A stretch of 64,000 nucleotides of DNA from Sphaerulina vaccinii (lineage: Eukaryota; Ascomycota; Dothideomycetes; Mycosphaerellales; Mycosphaerellaceae): positions 2,108,001 to 2,172,000 of the forward strand of contig JAKUDP010000004.1 of NCBI GenBank assembly GCA_022570795.1. The letters are read 5' to 3'. Within the stretch, counting starts at the first letter, position 1. Each line of letters starts with the position of its first letter. A program made the translations under genes and the position numbers. The notes under the pieces are model-generated. The model was not told the DNA's origin. It did no database searches and worked only from the letters and a program-made list of their open reading frames with translations. Below are positions 52,295 to 61,676 of the stretch, piece by piece.

Positions 52295-54247
52295 TCACGA
52301 AAAGATCTGATTCCATCCCCTCGTATGCTTCTTGTCCCCATTCTCCTTCGTCGTCGTCGGCAACGGCTGATGCGTCGTCCCGAACCCAAAAGCATCATAA
52401 ATAGTCGTAGTAGTAGGTGGCTTCGTCTGTTCATCGGCAGCCCTGTCTATATCGTCCAACTTAGAAGCCCACTCCCACTCTTTCCGTCTTGGTGCATCAC
52501 AGATTTCGCAGCCAATGGATTCAGGAGGAGAACCGACGCGAGGAGAGTGGCCATATACAACACGCCTCTGTTCCGGGATGATTTCGACGGAGTATTTCTT
52601 TTCATATGCGTCTTCGAGGAGTGAAGCTGTGAGGTCTGCTTGGTTCGCGAGGGTGTCGAAGAGCGATTGGAGATGGGAGATACGAGCTGGAATGCCTTCT
52701 GCTGTCAGATCTGCCATGAACTTTGGTATGTTCTTGAGAAGGTTGAGACCATCGTCGAGATGTTTCGCGTAATTCTCCCAGGCGCTTTCCGTCTGTTCGA
52801 GATACCAGTTTATTGTGATGAGTCTCTTTCTAGCTGGATCGGCGCTGGAATCATGTCCACCTTGTGGTGCGAGAAGTTCTGAACGTGTTTGTGTGTCGCA
52901 GTTCCAGGCGTAGCGGATCCATTTGCGGGCTGAGATTTCTCGACACGCGTTTCTGGCTTCGTCACCAATTACGCGGACCTTGTATTTGAAAATGAGGTAG
53001 TCGTGGATGAGGTCAGCGCAGGCGTTCCTGATGTCTCTGGACTCAATCGAGAGTACTCTAGCAACCTTTTCTCTGTTTTGGAGATAAGTTCCAATGTCTT
53101 GGAGGGCCTTTGTCACCACCTTGTAGTCCCAGTCCAGAGGCGTGGCTGCGGTGACATTGTCTTCCATTTGTCGAGTTTGTTTCTCTGGTCGCAGGATCTC
53201 AGCAGCTGCTCTGAAGTCCCGAAGCCTCTTCGCAAGGTTACGGGTCTGTTGGTGCGCCAGGCCTTTTGTCATGGCTGCATGTGAGAGTTTGCACATGCGC
53301 TCCTTAAGCGTCGCTGAGCGATTTGCGAGCTGGACAGAGCCATTGATATACCTCTCGTGGAGCCGTGCAACTTTTCTATATCGATGTTAGCCTGGTGATT
53401 ACTTGCACACAGGAGAGCGTGGGCAGCACACTCACTGGAACTCAGGTTCTTTTGACACAAGCATCGTGTCCTTCCACGTGTAGGCATTATACGCAGTGCG
53501 GCTAACGATTGAGGCGATTTCAGGACCAAGTCCATAAGGATCCTGCTTGCTGCCACTGCAGAAGGTGTCGACGGTCAGCGAGGAGTTGGCGATATACGGA
53601 ATATGTTTCGTGCCGAGTGGATTCACCAGAAGTCGGGATGCATTAGCTTGGCCGTCTCCGAAAGACCCATAGGCTCTATACCAGATCCTATTCGCTGCGT
53701 AGTAGGCCTTGGCCAGAAGACTCCACAGCAGGAACAACACAACAAGTACGATGAGCTTTGGAATCAGCCACTTGGTCCATCTCCAGATGCCGCGTCGCGT
53801 ATCTCCTCGGCGATATCTGAGGAGCCATCTAGGTCCCCATGTTACTCCAAATTCTGGGGCCGGAGGGCCTCCCACTCGCCTGGGAGCAATTGGAGCTGGT
53901 CCAGGAGGTGTTGGAGGCGCACTTCCACCTTCGAAACCTGGAATGGTTCTTCCGCGATTTGCTTCTGGTCCAGTGCCAGTGCCTATTGGTGTAGGATCAC
54001 GTCCAGATGCAGTGCCTGTGGCGTTCGCATCGTTCCCAGGTCCCGAAGGGGTCGGAGTGGTGTCATCTCCAGATCCTGTCTCTGGAACAGTAGGGTCATC
54101 TCCAGCTGTCGGAGGAGTTTCAGGCGAAGGAGCATCAGCTCGTCGGCGTGGAGGTCGTTGTCTCACGTAGCCTGTGCGCAGCGGAGAGCCTGGGTTCGCT
54201 AGGCGTTGAGCGCGTGTTCTCACTCTCGAGGTGCTCATGTCGTGCAA
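52295..54247 (-). CDS. Hypothetical single-pass membrane protein with Pro/Thr/Gly-rich N-terminus
   Basis: Exons 53436-54247 and 52295-53375 (60-bp GT-AG intron) give 630 residues; Met4 (54238) is an equally good start. The first about 150 residues are basic then Pro/Thr/Gly-rich and disordered. One strong transmembrane helix follows (WLIPKLIVLVVLFLLWSLLAKAYY). The rest is a long alpha-helical region with many charged residues (KRLRDFRAAAEILRPEKQTRQ; YLEQTESAWENYAKHLDDGL), coiled-coil-like, and a disordered tail. A single-pass protein with a lumenal or extracellular helical domain is inferred; the topology is uncertain because there is no signal peptide. I do not recognise the family. Confidence 0.65.
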
Positions 54248-54919
54248 TTAGGCTGGGCAGTACATGAAGTCCTTCTCTCGAAGATTTTGGCTCGCCATAT
54301 TTGCTGTAGAAGCCCATCGTGACCTTCTTTGTGCTGTCAAAGGACAATGCAATGTTTCCGGATTTGGCAGTATTTCTGCAGAAACATTCCTACGCTCACC
54401 TTTGTTCAAGAGATGGACCCAAGCCGAGAAAGTCTCAGCAATGCGTCGATGACCAGATGAAGCTCATCGTGAACAGCCCGCCGTTTTGAGCCATGACCTG
54501 TGATGTTACAGAGTCACAAGTGAAGCATGTCGCCATTAAAATTCTCGTCTCCGGCTCGACGCTTCTGTCGTGGAGACATGGCTAAGATCAATGTTTCATG
54601 TGACTGCGCTGTCTTGACTCAACAGCCAGCGCAGTGCAGTCATGCTGTATGATACTGCAGCCAGTGAAGATGAGGAGACAATGATGGTCTGGTAATGTCG
54701 CCGGAAGCGAAGCAGGTGGAGTTGTTGTTGGATTGAGTTCGCGCACGGTTTCTTGGCAGGCACGTTCTCCACTTTTCTTCCGTCGTCATGGCCTCTTCTC
54801 TCATCATGACGATGGCTGCCAAAGAACAGAGAGCCAGAAACAGCCTCATATAGAAGCCACAAAGCACGGTAAGTGAAGAATATTTCATCAACCTCTTCAA
54901 TCTATCAACACTCTTCACA
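54248..54919. other. Divergent promoter region between two hypothetical genes
   Basis: 672 bp between divergent starts. No gene-like frame, RNA or repeat recognised. Confidence 0.4.
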
Positions 54920-56187
54920 ATGTACGGAGCACGAGCAGCTACACGCGCCACGCGCGCCTCCCGCAGCACTGCGACAACACGCACCGCCATCACACGCAAC
55001 GCGCCTCGACGAACATACGCAGACTCTGCACCTTCACAACCTTCTGCTGCTGGAGCTGGCCAAGCTGTTACAGGCGGTCTTGTTGGTGGCGCCGCAGTGT
55101 TTGGTGTAGGCTATCTCTACTACCATTTCTCTGGCGCAAAGACTCTGGTAAACACCGCGCACCAAGCCAAGAGCTACAGCGACAACGTATCAGAGCAAAT
55201 CAAGCAGCAACTGAAAGAGCTCAAGCCAGAAGGGGACGATGTTCTTGACTCTATCCGATCGGTGGCCAACAAGTACGCTTCATTCGTACCAGGAGGCCGT
55301 CAATTCGTAGATACCTCGTTCAAAGACCTAGACGCCATCAAGTCGAAGCATGAGAAGGAATTCAACGAGATCGCGCATGCCACCTACAAGGAGCTGCGCG
55401 AGACAGCCAACAAGAATGGAGCCAGCATTGAGACGATGAACGACATCTGGTCTATTCTCTCGAAGAGACTAGGACAGCTTGCGGATCTTGCTGGAGATGC
55501 TTCGCAACAACTACTGGAGAATCACCCTGAGCTGAAGGAGAAGTTTGGTGGTCAATTTGACCAGCTCAAGGCTATGGGAGACAAGCTTGGTCCAGAAGCG
55601 AAGAAGCAGTACGAGGATACCATGAAGCAGGTCACCGACATTGTCAAGGGTGGTGCTACTGCGGATGCGGCAACCCGTGTCTACAAGCTAGTACAACAGA
55701 AGACTGAAGAGCTGAAGAAGCTTGGCGACAAGAGCTGGGATTCTGGAATGGAGCAGATGAAGCCTCTACTCGAGAAAAACTCGCAGGTGAAGGAATTTGT
55801 CGAGAAAAACATGGATGCCATCAAGTCTGGCAATGTAACGGATGTGATTGATAAGGTGAAGTCTGCTGTGCAAAGTGGCAGCACGAAGGATCTCGAACAA
55901 TACGTGCAGGAGTGAGTCAAAAACTTCCACTCCTTCTCCGAACACGATAGCTAATGATCCATCGCAGAGGCAAGAAGAAGGCCGACCAATACACCAACGG
56001 CGGCGTCTCCAGCTGGCTCGATGCTCTACCCAACGGTGGACAGATCTTGCCACAGCTCATGAAGCTCAAGGAAGCCGCGGAGCACAAGAGCCCTGAAGCC
56101 CAGAAGTTGGCTAAGGAGACTATCGAGGAGATCAAGAAGGTGCTCGAGAAGAAGTCGAAGGAGGCGGAGGAGTTGGTGAAGAAGTAA
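54920..56187 (+). CDS. Probable mitochondrial amphipathic-helix protein with one membrane segment
   Basis: Exons 54920-55911 and 55968-56187 (56-bp GT-AG intron) give 403 residues. Residues 1-35 are rich in Arg, Ala, Ser and Thr without acidic residues (MYGARAATRATRASRS...), a typical mitochondrial presequence. A Gly-rich hydrophobic segment follows (GGLVGGAAVFGVGYLYYHFSG). The remaining about 320 residues are almost purely amphipathic helix with regularly placed Lys/Glu (LGPEAKKQYEDTMKQVTDIV; MEQMKPLLEKNSQVKEFVEK), resembling apolipoprotein- or LEA-like repeats, and the C-terminus is KKVLEKKSKEAEELVKK. An inner-membrane-anchored protein is inferred. No enzyme motif is visible. Confidence 0.7.
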
Positions 56188-56564
56188 AATGTTATATGCG
56201 GAGACCACTGAATCCTTGTACATCACTGTAACAGCATAGCCGCCAGTTGCGGTATCATCATGACTTGCATGAAGCGTTGAAGCATAAGATGAAATAATAG
56301 AAAAGTTGGAAATGTCATCCAGATCATCGTTCAGCGAACAATCTTGTTGTGCCTCCTTGATAATCACTCAGTAGACATTGCCCTCGAGCATACTACGCTA
56401 CGAGATAGATCAGGAGCACAAAGTAGTAGTTGTCACTATATCTACGTTACACGGGTGGAAGGTCCGACCCGCGGCCAAGAGGGGCTTGATTTGACCTGAC
56501 CTTGGACGACTTGACATTTGACAGACACTGCTAGTCTTTACCCACGCGTACCACAAGCCACAGA
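56188..56564. other. Convergent intergenic region
   Basis: 377 bp between two convergent genes; only 3' UTRs expected, nothing further seen. Confidence 0.4.
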
Positions 56565-58622
56565 CTAGTTCTCCTCCAGCGGCCGATCAAGGCACTGCGC
56601 AGAGTCTACAGGAAATCCATCGACAAGCCAAGTCGGCCGTACCCACACCGCAAGCTGACTCGGACTCCAGTCGCCGACACGCAGGTCTGAGCATTGCAGC
56701 AAGACACCCCACATGCGCTCCAGTGTGTACCCAAATGCCGGATTCTGGAGAGAGTCAATCTGATCTCGATGCCATACGCTTTCGGTGTACGATTTGGAGT
56801 GGATCTGACTGTCTGGATCTCTGAGCTGCCATAAGAGGTCTCCATACAGGGTGACATTGTTTCCTCGTATACGAGCTGCAGAGGCGATGAATTGCCCGCG
56901 GTACGTCAAGACAATGTCCTGGCATGGCCTTCCTGAGTTCGCCGATAAGTACAGATTGGTCAGGATCTTCGGGTCCTCAATCCACCAGACGTCGTGACAA
57001 TGCTCGCATCTTTCGCATACAACGCCTTCGTATGACAAGGAGAGGAACCCAGTTTCTGGCACGAAGAATGTCTGGATATAGTGCTTCGCCAGGGTCATAT
57101 CATGTGGCTCTGCTTGCATGAACAAAGTATGTGTTGATAGATTGTCCCAGTTACTGACGATGTGGTGTAGATACGTCTCACCCTCCCTCCCGATGTTACT
57201 GATTGACCTGAAGTCGACTGAGCTATTGCGCGAGACCAAGGCCGAAGGATCACCTCGGAAGTCTTCTGCACCAGCGTTCTTGTTGTAGATGACGACACGA
57301 CTGTTCATGCGTTCCAGCTTTGGTGTAGCGAGGAGAGAGTTCAGAGCCTCGCTAACGCTTGTTGCAGGCTCAGCATACCGAGCGACCACGATGTCGATGC
57401 TTGCTGCTGGAGATGCTGGCGATGTTCCAAGCATTAAGGTTTCATAACCCGGGACTGGCGGTCTCTGGCTGAACGCGATGAAGCTGGTATACAGCCAACA
57501 TGCTGCCGCCAAGAGCACGATATGCGAAATCTTATCCGGGACTTCACCAGTCACCGACTTGTTTCCGGAGGGTTGTGTAGCTGGTGCTAGTTGGAAGACG
57601 CTCGTAATCTTATCTGCTGTGATGAATGCAAAGAGAGGCACGACGAAGGTACCGCACTGCCAGACCGACAGTACCACTGGCTTCCCGGAAATGACTGAGC
57701 AGAGGACTGACGCAAGGCCTGCAAGCAATGGTCGTATTGCTGCGTTGACGACCGGAGCGCATTCGGCGAGATCCTCCGTGTCTTCACACTCCATTGGCAC
57801 ATGTTGGAAATCGGACATGAACGATAGTACTGCGATGGCTGTGGCTGCCATGTTCACGACGACCAGTATCGCAGTCGGATATAGCGAGATATATGTCTCA
57901 TAACGCAACGGCTCGCTTCGCAGTGCCAGAACTGTAATTGCAACAAAGGCGAAGGCTGGCCAGTAACTCGTCTGCCATACCATACTCTCGGCAGGCCAGA
58001 GATGAGGTTTCGAAAAGTCCACCTGCCACCGCACAAAGATCTCTGCTAGACCAACGAGTCCGAAGAATGCCAGAGGCGTGTCTCGAGGCGTGGGTCGCAG
58101 CCTGTAATCACAGGCATAGATGACGATCAGACCAGCAACGAAGACCAGACACCGAAGCAGGTCGCGTCATTGAGAGGTCCGATCACAGGCTTTCTTAAGA
58201 AGCTGGTTTGGTCTCCAGTCCAGACTCAGAACCATGAGCAGAGTCGTAACATTTCCGGAGAGCGCCAGAGCCTTGTACCGCATGACTAGCAGTGGTACAG
58301 TCAGACCCGTGAAGAGTAGAGTCGACAGATCAGGCCAGCGCGCGAATCCTGGTTCTCTTATGAGTGGTTTCGTTCTCCTCAGCCGACATAGTGTCTGAAA
58401 CAGCAGTATCACTGCCAGATGAGCAGCAAGCAGATGCAAAGGGTAATTGAGGTGGCCAGTGAGAAGCCATCTAGAAGTCGCTATGCTGATGGCTAGCCAA
58501 CTCAGGCGTCCAAGAAGACTTCTGGCGAGTAGATACTGCATGATCCCAGGCTCATTACCAGCAAGTGGTGCTTCATCCTCCTTCGACTCCACGGGCAGAA
58601 GATTGCTGTAAGAAGTCGACAT
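56565..58622 (-). CDS. Multi-TM protein with C-terminal DUF3431 domain, interrupted by one in-frame TGA
   Basis: From Met at 58622 the frame runs to a TGA at 58167-58169 and then, in the same frame and without a break in character, on to 56565 (about 684 sense codons). The N-terminal 380 or so residues are about ten hydrophobic segments. Those on both sides of the TGA fit one membrane domain: FTGLTVPLLVMRYKALALSG before; LLRCLVFVAGLIVIYACDY after. The C-terminal part is a DUF3431-like domain: IDIVVARYAEP, SRVVIYNKNAG, YLHHIVSNWDNLSTHTLFMQ and ERMWGVLLQC. DUF3431 proteins are predicted glycosyltransferase-fold proteins of unknown activity. No intron of suitable phase removes the TGA. Options: nonsense mutation, readthrough (TGA followed by C) or base error. 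The C-terminal 489-codon frame alone would still encode the DUF3431 domain. Confidence 0.65.
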
Positions 58623-60592
58623 CGTGGTCGCCTGACGCCTGTGTAAAAAGCAGCAGTCACATGAGCATGTCTGAGCGCAAGCATTGATGAAACGCTAGCA
58701 TCTGAGGGCACAGTCAAGCTTTCGTCCGAAGGCTTTTCTCTTCTCAAAAGCATAAACATCGATGCAACTGTGACAGCAGCTATCGTTTGATCCGACCAAC
58801 TCAGGCTTCAGTATGTGAGGCACAGTCGAGCTTCTGCACTAAAAGCTTTGATCCTGTCGAAGTTTGACAACACTGGGCAATGATCAACAGATCTGCAAGC
58901 CCGCAGGCGCAGGCTGCCATCAATGCACAGGATGAAGCCGCTTCACCGTGCGCCTGCAGAAGTCCATCATTCGCAAGCATGAGACCCATCACTCCGCATC
59001 TTCTGAGCTGCAGAACCTGAGCCGATCTTGCCCTCGGCCTTCAGTTGCTCGACATCCTTCCAAGGGGAGATCACTAGGTGAGAACAAATCCAGCTTTCTA
59101 TCAACCTTTCACAGAGGTCCCTCAGGATGAGTGCGATGGTGGTCAGCAGCTTGGTGCTGATTGAGGAGGAGTGGACCGGCTTGACCTATGCTCAAGTTCC
59201 ACGACAAATGTCGCTACAAAAATGGGATTGCGATCCTATTGGTATCGACCAGGCAGTCGAAGTTGATAGTAAGGAAAAGAGTTATCTTTCTTTCAAACAC
59301 GATCAAAATGAAAATGATCGATTTCAAGTCCACCGACACAGGATACCGGAGCGCATCACGAGCTTCGCAGGCTATGGAAGGGCAACCATAGCATTGCGGT
59401 ATGCTTGAACACCATGTAGATGGTGAGAACCTCGGATGAATTGCTGGCCGATCAAGCTCGAGTTCAGGTGGAGCAAGAGCAGATCGTTGCAAGCATTGCG
59501 GCTCATAACCTATCGCCTCGAGGCAAGATACTGGCCTCATTGAAAGCACGAATTCGGACAGGATGTTATGAATAGTAGAGAGACCCGTTTCAGCACGACA
59601 AGGAGTATGAGACCCTAAGCAGAAAAGACGATGCAGAGCGTGGAAGAACTATAGGCGGCCATTGAGATGTGGCTGGCAGTCACCTCGTTGTGATGTTGGA
59701 CCTAAACGAAAGCCTAGCAGGGATGACCTGTGACCCTTCTTGCTTCCGGAAGTATAAAGGAACCTCACTCACTACTTCGTCACAAGCACTCATGCCGGGT
59801 CTAAGTCGGATTGAAAGCGCGGCCGCGCCGCGTGTAGTTCGGTGCCTCAGTGGTGGTTGGTGAATTTGCCAAACACTGCCCCCGAGGTGGTCTGATAAGT
59901 TAAGTCTCGGTGACATTGTATCACTCCCTGCACATAGCTATGGGCCATGGCACCTGTATACTGATGTATGATCGATAGGTGTACTGTAGCGGCTCGCTGG
60001 AAGTTGAGTCCAGTATGGGAGCATGGTCCGACTCGAGCTCGAACGGGTTATCCAAGATCCTTATCAGCCTGTAACACTCAGAACCCCATCTAGCCTTCAG
60101 CGAAGCGTTACTTTTCACGAAAGCAGCCTCTAATTAATGTTTGGTCCAAGATGCACTCCAGACATCATTGAACGTTATGTAATCGCCATTACCAAATAAT
60201 GCACAGCGGCAGAACCACACACACACAAGACTCAACTTCGAACGTGCTGAAAAGCCTTTGACCGTCTACAAGCTCCAACACGGTCCTCAAGTATAATACC
60301 CATGGATGAACTCTGTCTCGGAGTGTACTCCAGTGGGCGTTGGCCTGATCCTCTTCTCTTACGAATACGACCGCTCATACTCTGCGACATGACACTGCCG
60401 TTGCCAAAGAGGTCGATTGCAAAGAGATCTACAAGCATAGTGCGACCACACAGTGCTGCGAGAGTCGTCGATACGGCCTCGAACGACGCAGCATCTACAA
60501 CCTCTTTGGACCGAGTGCACTGCCTATATAACTAGACCTCCCTCTGTCCCGCGGCAGCCCACCTCTCACGCATACAACGATAACACATCAAG
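58623..60592. other. Long intergenic region upstream of the second small secreted protein
   Basis: 1.97 kb, one of the longest gaps. Only short frames without domains were seen (for example 59127-59408 and 59680-59916), and no RNA gene, transposon or repeat array. The last 100 bp hold the promoter of the next gene, with TATATA at 60525-60530. Confidence 0.4.
60525..60530 (+). promoter_or_regulatory. TATA-like element of the second small secreted protein gene
   Basis: tatata lies 63 bp before ATG 60593, a usual TATA distance for a gene with a short leader. No transcript evidence is available. Confidence 0.4.
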
Positions 60593-60887
60593 ATGTTCTC
60601 CCCGCTCAAAATGATCTTCTTGTCAGCCTTTCTTATGGCAACTTCAGTCCTGGCCTGCAACATCGGTTCCGTAAGACAAACCCCATCTCCTTCTCCATCC
60701 CATCTCCTTCTCCTTCTCATCCCAAATACCTACAGACTCAGCACTGACAACACTATTGTTACTATTGTAGGACCGCCGGCATCCTTTCGAACACTGTATG
60801 ATATGCACCGTTGCGGGATTAGTTGGAACATGCGTTAGTGGGAGCGAATGTGATTATCCTCCGGGAAAAGATTGTCATTGTAAATAA
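60593..60887 (+). CDS. Small secreted cysteine-rich protein with one intron, candidate effector-like
   Basis: Exons 60593-60670 and 60771-60887 with a 100-bp GT-AG intron give 64 residues. Residues 1-21 (MFSPLKMIFLSAFLMATSVLA) are a clear signal peptide. The mature part of 43 residues has seven cysteines (CNIGS, FEHCMICTVAGLVGTC, SGSECDYP, KDCHCK). The intron is supported because the spliced frame is cysteine-dense and ends in CHCK-stop, while the unspliced frame is hydrophobic/serine-rich filler. No known domain. An odd cysteine count could mean one free thiol, or cleavage just after Cys22. Its size class resembles the other secreted protein at 12.9 kb, but the cysteine pattern differs, so they are not obvious paralogues. 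Confidence 0.65.
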
Positions 60888-61676
60888 TCAAGCAGCATTG
60901 TTAGACAATAGGAAAATGTTAGAGATATATTGAGAGTAGGCAAAGACTCGGACAAGGTATTACAGACAGACGGGCACTACTACGCCTTTCCACCAAGGAA
61001 GAGGCTTCTTGTCTTCCTTACTCATTCACTCATTCACTCGAAACATCGGTGTACAATGCAGTCATACCTCATGTGCAAAGTAAAATACGTCTGGATGCGG
61101 AAATAGTACCTTACACACTCGGCCGTTTCTTCCCATGAAATACAACCTTCGCACGCTTTCTCTATACAATCTCCACAACCATGCGCTAGACCATCGACGA
61201 ATGTTTCGAGAGGATATGACTGCTAGAACGACCCAGTATCTCGCATCTATTAGAAGGAGATCGATTTTCCAGCTTTCGGTCCGCACTCTGTATACGAGAT
61301 GAGACCATCCATGTTCATGAACGTCCCTTGTGCTTTGGGTTGAAGTTTGATTGGGCGTATGGGGCTTAAAGCGCAATTCCGACTGGAAATAGGTTGAGCT
61401 AGATGTTCATGTCGGTCTAGCTTCCGAGTGAGTCTGAGTCTGCGTCTAAGTCGGTGTCATTGTTGGTGTTGGGTCTGGCTCAAGCAAACATAAGCTAGCG
61501 TGGCGATATGAGCAGCCATGTATTCACCTGACACTTAACCCAAGTGCGTGTCATCGCATCATGTTCATTCAGTCATAGCCTATGCAAGGTAGGTAGCAGT
61601 ATACAACCCAATAGTATACAGTTCCGATGTCCAATATCACCACAACACCCAGCAGCACACAGATTGCAGCCGCTTC
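60888..61676. other. Convergent intergenic region before mcm10
   Basis: 789 bp. It contains a short tandem duplication (cattcact twice near 61023-61040). Frames are short and without domains. Confidence 0.4.

Noticed and set aside
58100..58195. 85-bp GT...AG intron that would remove the DUF3431 TGA
   Set aside because: Its length is 1 mod 3, so it would put the downstream part out of frame, and it would delete a hydrophobic helix.
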